Shown: in pieces, positions 15,807-25,711 of the stretch
Layout: each line of letters opens with the position of its first letter
Numbering within the stretch: the first letter of the stretch is position 1
Origin: an uncultured Prevotellaceae bacterium
GTDB taxonomy: Bacteria > Bacteroidota > Bacteroidia > Bacteroidales > Muribaculaceae
NCBI GenBank assembly: GCA_937898675.1
Contig: CALEJB010000020.1
Location: forward strand, 1 to 37,009
DNA: 37,009 nt
Direction of reading: 5' to 3'
Position numbers and translations under genes: made by a program
The notes under the pieces: generated by a model
The model's input: only the letters and a program-made list of their open reading frames with translations
Told to the model about the DNA's origin: nothing
The model's database searches: none

Positions 15807-16718
15807 ATGAAAAAGACGATTATTTCCTTCCTCATGGCGATGCTTTGTGCGCTCATGGTGGTTGCCGCACCGGCCCATCAGCACAAGCCGGCAGGCAAAG
15901 CCGCCGCCCAGGTGACTGACAGCGCCGCCAGGCAGGCCGACGCTGCCGACGCTGCCGATGCTGCCGTGATTATCCACAACGGCGACACCGTGCGCATCAA
16001 GGGCGGGTCGGGCATGGCGCGCCTCAACGACATCATCGAGCACGCCGTGGACGGTGCGCTCGACGACACGCTGTACAACGGCCACGACGCTGTGGCTGCC
16101 GCAGACAATGGTGAGCCGATAGACTTCAATGCCGTCAATGAGTACTGGAGCAAATCGGTCTCCGAGATTGTGATTGTGGCATGCTTCTGCCTGGTGTTCA
16201 TCGTGCTGCTGGTGGTGTGGTTCCGTTACCTGACGCGCCGCCGCAAGTACCGCATGATTGAAAAGGCCATCGAGAACAACTATCCCCTCACCGACGCCAT
16301 GCTGGGCGACACCCGGCGCACGGTGCTGGTGCAGCAGCCCGCCCAAGCGCCCATGCCCGCGGGCGAGCCCGTGGCTAACGCTGCTCCCGCCGCTGGCGCC
16401 CCCGCTCCTGCGCCGCAGGTGGCCGTGCTGACCGACTGGAGTGCCTATAACCCGGCCCTCAAGTGGGGCGGCATCGGTTGTGGATTGCTGCTCTTTGGCG
16501 TGCTGTGCGGTGCCGAGCCGTTCACTGCCGTGGGCCTGGCCCTGATGGTAGTGGGCGCTGTCAAGGGCTACATCTGCTATCGCCAGCAACAGGAGATGCA
16601 GCAGTGGCGCGCCCAGCAGCCGCAGCAGCCGCAGCAGCCGCAGGGCGAACCGATGCGTGAGGGCATTGCCGTGCCGCCTCCCTTTGACAATAACAACGAA
16701 CCTTCATCTTTTAATTAA
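15807..16718 (+). CDS. DUF6249-like membrane protein
   Basis: A 303-residue envelope protein. A signal peptide (residues 1-21) is followed by an Ala/Asp-rich extracytoplasmic stretch, a TM helix near residues 113-133 (SEIVIVACFCLVFIVLLVVW), the basic motif RYLTRRRKYRMIEKAIENNYPL typical of DUF6249-type proteins, and two further TM segments around residues 220-255. The tail is rich in Gln-Pro repeats. Genes for an ECF-type sigma factor and a small membrane protein follow in the same direction, a layout common in Bacteroidales. A regulatory or sensing role beside the sigma factor is likely but unproven. Confidence 0.7.
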   Translation: MKKTIISFLMAMLCALMVVAAPAHQHKPAGKAAAQVTDSAARQADAADAADAAVIIHNGDTVRIKGGSGMARLNDIIEHAVDGALDDTLYNGHDAVAAADNGEPIDFNAVNEYWSKSVSEIVIVACFCLVFIVLLVVWFRYLTRRRKYRMIEKAIENNYPLTDAMLGDTRRTVLVQQPAQAPMPAGEPVANAAPAAGAPAPAPQVAVLTDWSAYNPALKWGGIGCGLLLFGVLCGAEPFTAVGLALMVVGAVKGYICYRQQQEMQQWRAQQPQQPQQPQGEPMREGIAVPPPFDNNNEPSSFN

Positions 16719-16789
16719 TACAGTTACCGTGAGAAACGATGCCATGCCCGCCAGCGGGACGCTCAATGGGCTTCCCGCGCGCGGCTGGC

Positions 16790-16817
16790 AACTCCTAACT
16801 CCTCACACCTCACTGAA
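16790..16817 (+). repeat. Heptamer stop-rich repeat, copy C (before the sigma factor gene)
   Basis: Two exact AACTCCT units, then CACACCT and CACTGAA; the ATG of the sigma factor follows two bases later. The upstream gene stops 71 bases earlier. An imperfect hairpin (16750-16758 with 16774-16789) precedes it. Confidence 0.75.
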
Positions 16818-16819
16818 TA

Positions 16820-17371
16820 ATGCTGTCACGACTTGACGAAATCAGGCTTCTGTCACAATGCGCCCTGGCCGACAACCGGGACGCATTCGGCAGGTTGGTC
16901 GAGGCCTATCAGCCCCGCGTGCGACGGTTCTTGCTGAACCTGACGTCGGGCGACGAGATGCTCACCGACGACCTGGCGCAGGAGACGTTTGTCAAGGCAT
17001 ACCTGGGCGTGCGCGGTTTCAAGGGTCTTTCGTCTTTTGGCACTTGGCTCTACCGCATCGCCTACAACGAGTTCTACAGCCACCAGCGCCGCCGCGGCGA
17101 GGAGCATGTCGAGGACATCGCCGCACTGGCCTCTCTTGATGCCAGCGCCGCCGCCACCACCGAGGCGTCGATGACCGTGCAGCAGGCCATGGCCTCGCTG
17201 GGCGACGCCGAGCGCGCCGCCGTCACGTTGTTTTACATCGAGGACCAGCCGCTCAAGGCTGTGGCGCGCGTCATGCGTTTGCCCGTGGGCACCGTCAAGT
17301 CGCTGCTGCACAGGAGCAAGGAGAAAATGAGACGCGCCATCACGTGTAAACAACTCCTAACACCTAACTGA
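16820..17371 (+). CDS. ECF-type RNA polymerase sigma factor
   Basis: A 183-residue sigma-70 family protein. Region 2 covers residues 20-90 (AFGRLVEAYQPRVRRFLLNL, DDLAQETFVKAYLGVRGF, TWLYRIAYNEFYSHQRRR). Region 4 is near the C-terminus (AERAAVTLFYIEDQPLKAVA, then MRLPVGTVKSLLHRSKEKMR). It has no obvious extra domain. It sits between the DUF6249-like gene and a small membrane protein that may hold it at the membrane. Its last codons and stop are encoded by heptamer copy D (LLTPN-stop), so the C-terminal tail is repeat-derived. Confidence 0.9.
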   Translation: MLSRLDEIRLLSQCALADNRDAFGRLVEAYQPRVRRFLLNLTSGDEMLTDDLAQETFVKAYLGVRGFKGLSSFGTWLYRIAYNEFYSHQRRRGEEHVEDIAALASLDASAAATTEASMTVQQAMASLGDAERAAVTLFYIEDQPLKAVARVMRLPVGTVKSLLHRSKEKMRRAITCKQLLTPN

Positions 17372-17373
17372 AT
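17352..17373 (+). repeat. Heptamer stop-rich repeat, copy D (sigma factor end)
   Basis: AACTCCT, AACACCT and AACTGAAT run directly into the ATG of the next gene. The TGA in the last unit is the stop codon of the sigma factor. Confidence 0.8.
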
Positions 17374-17691
17374 ATGATGGACCAAGAAGAGAAGAATCTG
17401 GAGCAGATGCTCAAGCACGGCGCCCGTGACCCGGGCGAGAACCCGTGGTTCACCAGGCGAGTGCTCAACAAACTGCCCGACAAACCCAAGCGCGACCGTG
17501 CATGGGCGTCGCCCGTGCTCTACACGCTCGCGCTGGTGGTGTGCTGCCTGTGCTGGGGCATGCTGCTGAAGGCGCAGGACTTTAGCGTCATCACCGTGCG
17601 CGACCTGCTGTACCATGCCTTGATGGCCGCCGTCACCATCATGGTGCTGGTACAGGACATCGCCGCCTTCATTCGCATCACCGACAACTGA
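17374..17691 (+). CDS. Small two-TM membrane protein, candidate anti-sigma factor
   Basis: A 105-residue protein with an acidic/basic N-terminal half (residues 1-45, including PWFTRRVLNKLPDKPKRDR) and two TM helices at about 48-66 and 80-98. Its start is 2 bases after the sigma factor stop. Position and shape suit an anti-sigma factor that tethers the ECF factor, but there is no clear anti-sigma domain, so this is inference. Double ATG at the start; the first one abuts the repeat. Confidence 0.7.
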   Translation: MMDQEEKNLEQMLKHGARDPGENPWFTRRVLNKLPDKPKRDRAWASPVLYTLALVVCCLCWGMLLKAQDFSVITVRDLLYHALMAAVTIMVLVQDIAAFIRITDN

Positions 17692-17744
17692 GCCCATGCG
17701 GCTTTTGCCGCGACAATGGTTTGAATGATGAATGAATAAAATGC

Positions 17745-17790
17745 CTGCGGGGCTAATGTGAATGCGCATTAGCCCCGCAGTGGTTATTTT
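17745..17790. terminator. Bidirectional terminator after the sigma operon
   Basis: A perfect 14-bp stem CTGCGGGGCTAATG (17745-17758) with CATTAGCCCCGCAG (17767-17780), 8-base loop, followed by a T-rich run. Its GCGGGGCT core is shared with repeats R1 and R2. Confidence 0.9.
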
Positions 17791-17807
17791 TATTTGATGT
17801 CTCGCCG

Positions 17808-18830
17808 TTATTTCCCCAGCTGCTGGCGGCAGTAGTCGCGCGCCTTGGCGTCGGTGACGCGCTGGAGCAGTGTGTCGAGGTACTCGGGGGTGCAATCTTT
17901 CAATGCCTTGACGGTGGCGTGTGCCAGCTGGGTGTCGGGGTGGGCGCAGCACCACGTCATCACGCCGTCCGTGTCGCCCGCGAGGCGTGACCATATCAGT
18001 TGGCTGAAGTCACCCCACAGTTGGGCGGGGTCGGTAAGGCTGTCCTTTGACGCGTCAAGGAAGGCGCTCACCTGGTCGCAAAAGGTGTTGTCGCTCAAGG
18101 GAATCCATGCCAGCACCTCCATGCCGCGCTTTTTCAGCCAGTAGGCCGTCAGCAAGTCGCTGCTGCCCGAATAGTCATTGGTGGTTTTGCCCAGCGTAAA
18201 GCGGCCGTCGTTGCCGATGGTGACGGGCACATTGTTCTGGATGAACCACAATGCCGAGTCGCTCGGTTCGGCGCCGTCTTGCCGCACCTTCATCGACACC
18301 CTGCGTTGCAGTTGAATGCTCTTGTCGTTGTCCTTGCCGAAGGTTATCGCCGTTGAGTCGATGCCCACGTGGCAGGTGTGCTCGTCGGCCTCGTCCCAGT
18401 AGTTGAGGTTGATGCCGTGGCAGTTGCCGATTCTCATGAAGTCAATCATGCCGTCACGGCCGTAGGTGGCCAGCCAGCAGGTGCGGGTGTCGCCCAGCGT
18501 GGTCTCGCCCAGCAGCAGCGCCAGGCTGGTGCCCTCAAACTGGTGGCGGCCCATGATGCGCACGCTGCCCACGACGGTGTCGATGGCCATGACCTTGTCC
18601 AGGCCCAGCGCCTTGATGGTGTCGAGGGTGAGCATCATGTGAGCCAGGTCCTCGGCGTCGTTGCCGAAGGTGAAGTCGCTGTCGATGTTCAGCGAGTCGC
18701 CGTCGATGCCGGCCACTGCCAGAAATTCCATGCCGTTGGCGGCGGGCTTGCCGTCCTTGGGCAGATGGTTGCCGCAGGACGTCATGGCCAGCGCGGCAAC
18801 AATGCCGATGATGTATTTCAAAGTGTTCAT
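17808..18830 (-). CDS. Lipoprotein of unknown function
   Basis: A 340-residue protein I do not recognise. The signal peptide has a lipobox ending in MTSC (Cys19), so it is probably an outer- or inner-membrane lipoprotein. The rest is a mixed beta-rich region (VGSVRIMGRHQFEGTSLALL, then WLATYGRDGMIDFMRIGN) with a helical C-terminus from about residue 220. It lies downstream of ettA on the minus strand, separated by heptamer copy E, and the lipoprotein gene on the other side of ettA has a similar length and layout. Confidence 0.75.
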   Translation of the reverse strand: MNTLKYIIGIVAALAMTSCGNHLPKDGKPAANGMEFLAVAGIDGDSLNIDSDFTFGNDAEDLAHMMLTLDTIKALGLDKVMAIDTVVGSVRIMGRHQFEGTSLALLLGETTLGDTRTCWLATYGRDGMIDFMRIGNCHGINLNYWDEADEHTCHVGIDSTAITFGKDNDKSIQLQRRVSMKVRQDGAEPSDSALWFIQNNVPVTIGNDGRFTLGKTTNDYSGSSDLLTAYWLKKRGMEVLAWIPLSDNTFCDQVSAFLDASKDSLTDPAQLWGDFSQLIWSRLAGDTDGVMTWCCAHPDTQLAHATVKALKDCTPEYLDTLLQRVTDAKARDYCRQQLGK

Positions 18831-18851
18831 ATCAGTTAGGAGTTAGGAGTT
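18831..18851 (-). repeat. Heptamer stop-rich repeat, copy E (ettA/lipoprotein junction)
   Basis: On the minus strand: AACTCCT twice, then AACTGAT, then the lipoprotein ATG with no gap. It lies 17 bases after the ettA stop. Confidence 0.85.
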
Positions 18852-18868
18852 GGCGGGAGTGCGCGCAA

Positions 18869-20563
<1,695 letters not shown>

Positions 20564-20598
20564 ATTGCTGTTTTGTTTAGGTTGATGTTATGTGAGGG

Positions 20599-20606
20599 CA
20601 AAGGTA
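20599..20606 (-). promoter_or_regulatory. Bacteroidetes -7 box for ettA
   Basis: Minus-strand TACCTTTG, 36 bases before the ettA ATG. No clear -33 element is seen. Confidence 0.6.
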
Positions 20607-20669
20607 AATGAAATTGCTGAAAAAACCGCCGTTTTTCGCGATAATCCCAACCTCGCGGGGGCGGTGCGC

Positions 20670-21716
20670 TCACCCGTGCAGGGTCAGGGGCTTGTCGTCC
20701 CAGCCATTGACAAGTGCCGTCAGGCGCTGGCGGGCGGCGGCATCAGGCAGTTTGGCGATTTCGTCGAGCAGGGCGGGTCGGTCGTCGGGCGCGAGTTTGA
20801 ACCAGCGCTGCAGGCGGCAGCGGGGATGGTCGGCGAGCCATTGCACAAAGCGCTGCGGATTCATGCGGTAGAGTTGCGTCACGTCGTTGGGGAAGGGCTT
20901 GTATTGATAATGGGGGTCATAGACATATTCGACCCGCTCGACGGCCTGTTCCCAAATGTCCATCACGCCCTGGTCGCGGGGCGAGCACACGAGCAGGTCC
21001 CATGTGCGGTAGTCCATGGCGGCGTAGGTGTCCACGGTGCCTTTTTCTCTCACCACTTCCTGTCCCTGGAGCAGGAAATGGCCGCCCCCGTCGATGATGT
21101 AGGTCTGGTTCCACTGCTGTTGCCACTGCGGGGCGCTCTTGAGGTCGTTGTCGAAGTCCATCTTGCACAGGCCCATGGTGCGGTGGAGGGTGACGGCGCT
21201 GTCGCCGGCAAAGGTGAAGAAGGCGTCGAGGGTGAACACGTCGTCATCGCTGGGGTTGCCGAGGCGGGTGCGCCACAGCAGGTGCAGCTCGCGGGCGTTG
21301 ATGGCGTCGAGCAGGCGGCCGCCCGCGTCGTAGGTGATGAGGCTCACGCAGTAGCCCACGCCGTTGCCCGCATAGTAGGCGGCGAGCACATTGCCGCCCA
21401 TGCGCCTGACGCCCAGCAGCACCCACTGGCTCATGTCGTCGGCAATGGGGCTGCCGGCGGGCTGGACGAGGGCGGCATACTGACTGCCGGTGAGGGCGGC
21501 GCCGGGGAGCGTGTTGGCCGCCTGTGCGCCGTCGCCGCAGTAGATGTCGTTGAGCGCCAGGGTGTCGCCCAGCGTCAATTCATCGCCGATGTCGAGGCCC
21601 ATCTTGCTCATGAAGGCATACTGCCGCGTGGCGTCGCGTTTGTCCGACCGCGAGGTGCAGGCGGCGAGCATGAGCGATAAGATTAGCGCCAGCCAGAGCG
21701 TGATTGTTGGTTTCAT
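20670..21716 (-). CDS. Lipoprotein of unknown function
   Basis: A protein of 348 residues from the chosen start (MKPTITLWLALILS); an in-frame ATG four codons upstream is also possible. The lipobox LAAC follows a good signal peptide. I do not recognise a domain. It has a beta-rich N-terminal two-thirds (WVLLGVRRMGGNVLAAYYAG, then YIIDGGGHFLLQGQEVV) and a helical C-terminus (NPQRFVQWLADHPRC). Overall length and order resemble the lipoprotein on the other side of ettA. Its 3' end lies in the ettA upstream region. Confidence 0.75.
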   Translation of the reverse strand: MKPTITLWLALILSLMLAACTSRSDKRDATRQYAFMSKMGLDIGDELTLGDTLALNDIYCGDGAQAANTLPGAALTGSQYAALVQPAGSPIADDMSQWVLLGVRRMGGNVLAAYYAGNGVGYCVSLITYDAGGRLLDAINARELHLLWRTRLGNPSDDDVFTLDAFFTFAGDSAVTLHRTMGLCKMDFDNDLKSAPQWQQQWNQTYIIDGGGHFLLQGQEVVREKGTVDTYAAMDYRTWDLLVCSPRDQGVMDIWEQAVERVEYVYDPHYQYKPFPNDVTQLYRMNPQRFVQWLADHPRCRLQRWFKLAPDDRPALLDEIAKLPDAAARQRLTALVNGWDDKPLTLHG

Positions 21717-21745
21717 GAGGTGTCGCATGATTGGTTAGAATGTTG

Positions 21746-21753
21746 CAAAGATA
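21746..21753 (-). promoter_or_regulatory. Bacteroidetes -7 box for the 20670 lipoprotein gene
   Basis: Minus-strand TATCTTTG, about 30 bases before the lipoprotein start. It is divergent from the promoter at 21843. Confidence 0.55.
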
Positions 21754-21842
21754 ATGCATTTTTCGGTCATTTCAATGGCTGTTGCGGGGATATGCGCATA
21801 AAAAATCGCCTTCCCGATGGCGGCTGTTTCGCGGGAATTGTG

Positions 21843-21850
21843 TAACTTTG
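21843..21850 (+). promoter_or_regulatory. Bacteroidetes -7 box for the DUF3822-type gene
   Basis: TAACTTTG lies only 7 bases before the ATG, so the mRNA would be leaderless or nearly so. Confidence 0.6.
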
Positions 21851-21857
21851 CCGAGTT

Positions 21858-22667
21858 ATGGAAGGGAAACGCAAATACGACATCCAACATCCCGAGGTGT
21901 GGGAATTGCTGGTCTTGATTGACGAGCGGAGGGTGGACTATATCTTGTTCACGCCAACGATAGCCAACTCGCTCATCATGGGCAACCTGGAACTCCACGA
22001 CGACTCGCTGCAGGCACTGGAGGACGCCATCTATGACACGCCTGAACTGCTCGACAGCTACAGCCGCGTGAGGGTGATTGTGCACTCGCGCCACTTCGTG
22101 ATGATGCCCGGCGATGCGGCGGACAGCGACTGCCTGGCGATGCTGGGCCGGACTTTCCCCGACGATGACGGCGACACTGCCGTGTGCCCGATGCCGGCGG
22201 CGGGCGTGAAGGTGGCCTACACCATGCCCCGCGGCATGCAGGCCTTTTTGGGCCGCACCTTCAGCTATCCCGTGCTGTGTCACCACTTGGTGCCGCTGTG
22301 TGAGCACTTCAAGGGGCTGGACCGAGCGGGCGGCATCGCGCGCATGTTCCTGAACCTGCGGCCCGGCACCATGGACATGGCCATCTACCGCGACGGCGCG
22401 CTGCAGTGCGCCAACAGCTACGCCTATGCCACGCCCGAGGATGCCGCCTACTTTGCGCTCAACGCCTGGCGCCTGGGCGGGCTGGACCAGTTGTCCGACG
22501 AGATGCAACTGCTGGGCGACAACGATGTGCGCAACATGATGCTGCCCGTGCTGCGAAAATATGTAAAATATGTGATGCCGGCCATCTATCCCGCCACTGC
22601 GCTGCGGGTAGGGCGCAACGCCATGCAGGCACCGCTGGAACTGATACTGCTTGCCCTATGCGAATAA
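21858..22667 (+). CDS. DUF3822 family protein
   Basis: A 269-residue cytoplasmic protein. Gene order (directly before rsmD) and sequence (YSRVRVIVHSRHFVMMPGD near residue 75, FLNLRPGTMDMAIYRDGAL near 160) match the DUF3822 family of Bacteroidetes, whose fold resembles actin-like ATPases. Its function is unknown. It overlaps rsmD by 10 bases, so the two are translationally coupled. The promoter box sits 7 bases upstream. Confidence 0.8.
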   Translation: MEGKRKYDIQHPEVWELLVLIDERRVDYILFTPTIANSLIMGNLELHDDSLQALEDAIYDTPELLDSYSRVRVIVHSRHFVMMPGDAADSDCLAMLGRTFPDDDGDTAVCPMPAAGVKVAYTMPRGMQAFLGRTFSYPVLCHHLVPLCEHFKGLDRAGGIARMFLNLRPGTMDMAIYRDGALQCANSYAYATPEDAAYFALNAWRLGGLDQLSDEMQLLGDNDVRNMMLPVLRKYVKYVMPAIYPATALRVGRNAMQAPLELILLALCE

Positions 22668-23206
22668 TCAGCGGAAAATACGGGCGGCGACGCTTTGACG
22701 TGCCCACCAACATCACCGCGCGCCCCACGACCGACATGGCGCGCGAGAATCTGTTCAACGTGCTGGGCAACGTCATCGACTTTGATGGCAAGACCGTGCT
22801 CGACCTGTTTGCCGGCACGGGAGCGATGAGCTTTGAGTTCCTGTCGCGCGGCTGCGCCCATGTGACGGCGGTGGAGAAGGCCCGCACCCAGGCCGACTTC
22901 ATCAAGCGTGTGCAGCAGCAGTTGGCCGACCCCAACCTCACGCTCGTGCGCGGCGACGTGTTCAAGTTCGTGTCCACCTGCCGCCAGTCGTTTGACATCA
23001 TTTTTGCCGACCCGCCCTACGACCTGCCGCGCTTTGGCGAGATTCCGGGGCTGGTGCTCGACTCGCCGCTGGTGCATGAGGGCACGCTGTTCATTATGGA
23101 GCATCCGCGCGAGCACGACTTCTCCGCATTGCCCCACTTCACCCAGCAGCGCGTCTATGGCAAGGTCAATTTCTCGCTGTTTGAGGTTGGATTAACAAAT
23201 TATTAA
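22658..23206 (+). CDS. rsmD: 16S rRNA (guanine966-N2)-methyltransferase RsmD
   Basis: A 182-residue rRNA methyltransferase acting on G966 of 16S rRNA. The start at 22658 gives MRIISGKYGRRRFDVP, the family's usual N-terminus; the longer upstream reading is out of character. AdoMet motif I is VLDLFAGTGAMSFEFLSRG; the catalytic motif is FADPPYDLP. It overlaps the end of the DUF3822-type gene. Immediately downstream lies the AT-rich EcoRII-type unit, which separates it from mtgA. Confidence 0.95.
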   Translation: MRIISGKYGRRRFDVPTNITARPTTDMARENLFNVLGNVIDFDGKTVLDLFAGTGAMSFEFLSRGCAHVTAVEKARTQADFIKRVQQQLADPNLTLVRGDVFKFVSTCRQSFDIIFADPPYDLPRFGEIPGLVLDSPLVHEGTLFIMEHPREHDFSALPHFTQQRVYGKVNFSLFEVGLTNY

Positions 23207-23227
23207 AATTGATTATTCAAATTTTTT

Positions 23228-24556
23228 ATGGCACCAATAAAGAAAAATCAAGAACTAAAATTATCAGCGTTTCCTGAAGAAATTGATGAAAATGGTGTTA
23301 AAATATATGGCCCTAGTTCATATGAAAATATGTTGGCAGTTCTGAGCCAATTTCTTCATAATGGTGGCGTTGTTGGGGATGGCGATGACGCGATTATGAA
23401 GCGTCGTGAAATTGCAGTTGCAATTCACGATTTCTTGGAAAAAAAGGAAGCTATTGACGATATCCCTTCTGACTATGACGAACTTGTGTCATTGGTAGCC
23501 GAAAGTGCGGCTCAATATTCCATTTTTTCAGATTTCTTTAATGTTCCATTTGCAGCCCCCCAAGAGCCAAAATTCACTTTCATTGACCTTTTTGCTGGAA
23601 TGGGTGGATTTAGACTGGCAATGCAGTCTCAAGGTGGAAAATGTGTTTTTTCATCAGAGTGGAATAAATTTGCTCAAAAAACCTATCTGGCTAATTTTGG
23701 AGAAATGCCCTTTGGAGATATTACTAAAGAGGCAACAAAGAAATACATACCTCTGAAATTCGACATTTTATGTGCAGGATTTCCCTGTCAGCCATTTTCA
23801 ATAGCCGGAATTTCCAAGAAAAAAAGTCTTGGTCGCGAAACTGGATTTAAGGACAAGACACAAGGCACACTTTTCTTTGATGTTGCAGACATAATTAATC
23901 GTCATCGTCCTAAAGCATTTTATCTAGAGAACGTGAAGAATCTCACATCACATGATAAAGGCAATACTTTCCGTGTAATCTGTGAAACATTGGAAGAATT
24001 GAATTACTCAATCCATTATCAAGTGATGGATGGGCAAACTTATGTGCCTCAACATCGTGAGCGAATCATGATTGTAGGCTTTGACCGTAATATTTTCAAT
24101 GGTGAAGAGACATTTTCTTTTCCCGAGCAACACAAATCAACAAGAAGCATTGGCGAAATTTTAGATACTAGTGTAGACCCAAAGTACACCCTAACGGATA
24201 AACTATGGGCTTATTTGCAGAATTATGCAGAGAAGCATAAAGCAAAAGGCAATGGATTCGGATTTGGCCTTGTTGACCTCAATGGAATATCCAGGACGCT
24301 AAGCGCTCGTTACTACAAAGACGGGTCTGAAATTTTGATACCTCAAGGCGATGGGAAAAATCCCAGAAGATTGACACCAAGAGAATGTGCAAGACTGATG
24401 GGGTATCCTGATTCATATCGCCTTGACCAAGTTTCTGATGTCCAAGCATATCGCCAGTGTGGCAATTCGGTAATAGTGCCGTTAATCACTGCTGTTTCAG
24501 AACAAATCATTAAATCAATAGACCAATATGAGCGAATTATTAAACTCGGCAATTAG
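23228..24556 (+). CDS. DNA (cytosine-5)-methyltransferase of an EcoRII-type R-M system
   Basis: A 442-residue type II C5 methyltransferase. An N-terminal extension of about 110 residues, as in EcoRII/Dcm-type enzymes, precedes motif I (FIDLFAGMGGFRLAM). The catalytic Cys187 is in AGFPCQPFSIAG; further motifs are YLENVKNL, QHRERIMIVGF and RECARLMGYPDSY, with QCGNSVIVPLI at the end. Given its partner, the expected site is CCWGG or a related CCNGG sequence; this is inference. Base composition is far lower in GC than neighbours (18 of 60 in the row at 23281 versus 40 of 60 at 22801 in rsmD), so the pair was probably acquired. It overlaps the endonuclease gene by 29 bases. Confidence 0.93.
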   Translation: MAPIKKNQELKLSAFPEEIDENGVKIYGPSSYENMLAVLSQFLHNGGVVGDGDDAIMKRREIAVAIHDFLEKKEAIDDIPSDYDELVSLVAESAAQYSIFSDFFNVPFAAPQEPKFTFIDLFAGMGGFRLAMQSQGGKCVFSSEWNKFAQKTYLANFGEMPFGDITKEATKKYIPLKFDILCAGFPCQPFSIAGISKKKSLGRETGFKDKTQGTLFFDVADIINRHRPKAFYLENVKNLTSHDKGNTFRVICETLEELNYSIHYQVMDGQTYVPQHRERIMIVGFDRNIFNGEETFSFPEQHKSTRSIGEILDTSVDPKYTLTDKLWAYLQNYAEKHKAKGNGFGFGLVDLNGISRTLSARYYKDGSEILIPQGDGKNPRRLTPRECARLMGYPDSYRLDQVSDVQAYRQCGNSVIVPLITAVSEQIIKSIDQYERIIKLGN

Positions 24557-25706
24557 TGGTGTCCAAACCTCTAAAGCAGCGTGGTGCAGATTCATCACAG
24601 GAAATGACACTGGTTCAACTGGTGCTCATCAGGCGGGATTTTATGTGCCCAAATGTGCATCTAAACTTCTCTTTGAGGTGCCGGGAGTCAAAGGGGAGAA
24701 TAAAGAAAAATTGGTCAAGATTAAGTGGCAAGATGATTTTACAACAGACAGTTGTATGAAGTATTATGGCCGAAAGACACGTAACGAGTATAGGATTACA
24801 AGATTTGGCCGAAGTTTCCCTTTTTTCCAAGATGACAATGTTGGTGATTTGCTTATCATCTCAAAACATAGTGAAGAAGATTATTCTGGATATGTTTTAA
24901 GCGCTGATGAAGATATTGATGAATTTCTGGCATTTTTCAATTTGCCGTCTGATGAAACGAATCAACTGATAGATATAAATGGTTCTAATAATGCACCAGA
25001 GGTCTCAATTCAGCAATTAATTAGCGAATTTGTGTCTCAATATAGTAGTTTTCCCGAAACTAAGCAGATGTCAAAAGGAGCAAGAGATTGCTATAATATG
25101 TCTAACAACATTTCGGCAGAACTACTGACGAGAGATCCTGATAGTATACTGCTTAAATGGATTGAGACAGAGTATGCCCTCTTTAAGTGTATGGAGGAAA
25201 AGATTTATTCTGATGTGACAACTCGACCATTCTCAAGCATTGATTCATTTATTAAAAGGGCAAACGAGGTGCTTAACCGAAGAAAATCTCGTGCTGGAAA
25301 ATCGCTGGAGCATCATCTTTCAGATATTTTCACTCAACACCATCTAATTTTTGAAGAGCAAGCAGTAACAGAGGATAATAAGAAACCAGATTTCTTGTTT
25401 CCAGGTAGTGAATGTTATCATAATCTCAACTTTCCTGCCGAGAATTTGATTGTATTAGGGGCAAAGACAACTTGTAAGGATCGCTGGCGGCAAGTATTGA
25501 ATGAGGCAGATAGGGTAGACGAAAAGTATCTATTTACTCTGCAACAGGGCATCTCAAGAAATCAGCTTAAAGAGATGTGCGATTCAAAACTTACGTTAGT
25601 TGTTCCACATAAGTATATTAATTGTTTCCCGCAAGAGTATCAGAATGAGTTAATGGACCTAGCGCATTTTATCCAATTTGTCAAAATGAAACAGCAATTT
25701 GCGTAA
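24528..25706 (+). CDS. EcoRII-type restriction endonuclease
   Basis: A 392-residue type IIE-like endonuclease. The N-terminal part (about 1-170) is in the place of the EcoRII effector-binding domain. The C-terminal catalytic domain has SRAGKSLEHHL (Glu261), KKPDFLFPG (Asp288) and LGAKTTCKDRWRQVL (Lys313 or 317), followed by TLQQGISRNQLKEM and LVVPHKYI. The 25-residue spacing from Asp288 to Lys313 suits the EcoRII/PspGI-type active site. All expected residues are present, so it should be active. It starts within the methyltransferase gene and ends 5 bases before mtgA. Confidence 0.9.
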   Translation: MSELLNSAISGVQTSKAAWCRFITGNDTGSTGAHQAGFYVPKCASKLLFEVPGVKGENKEKLVKIKWQDDFTTDSCMKYYGRKTRNEYRITRFGRSFPFFQDDNVGDLLIISKHSEEDYSGYVLSADEDIDEFLAFFNLPSDETNQLIDINGSNNAPEVSIQQLISEFVSQYSSFPETKQMSKGARDCYNMSNNISAELLTRDPDSILLKWIETEYALFKCMEEKIYSDVTTRPFSSIDSFIKRANEVLNRRKSRAGKSLEHHLSDIFTQHHLIFEEQAVTEDNKKPDFLFPGSECYHNLNFPAENLIVLGAKTTCKDRWRQVLNEADRVDEKYLFTLQQGISRNQLKEMCDSKLTLVVPHKYINCFPQEYQNELMDLAHFIQFVKMKQQFA

Positions 25707-25711
25707 TATAT

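Noticed and set aside
22406..22657. Longer N-terminus for RsmD
   Set aside because: The extra 84 codons are an off-frame reading of the DUF3822-type gene; the family N-terminus starts at the ATG at 22658.
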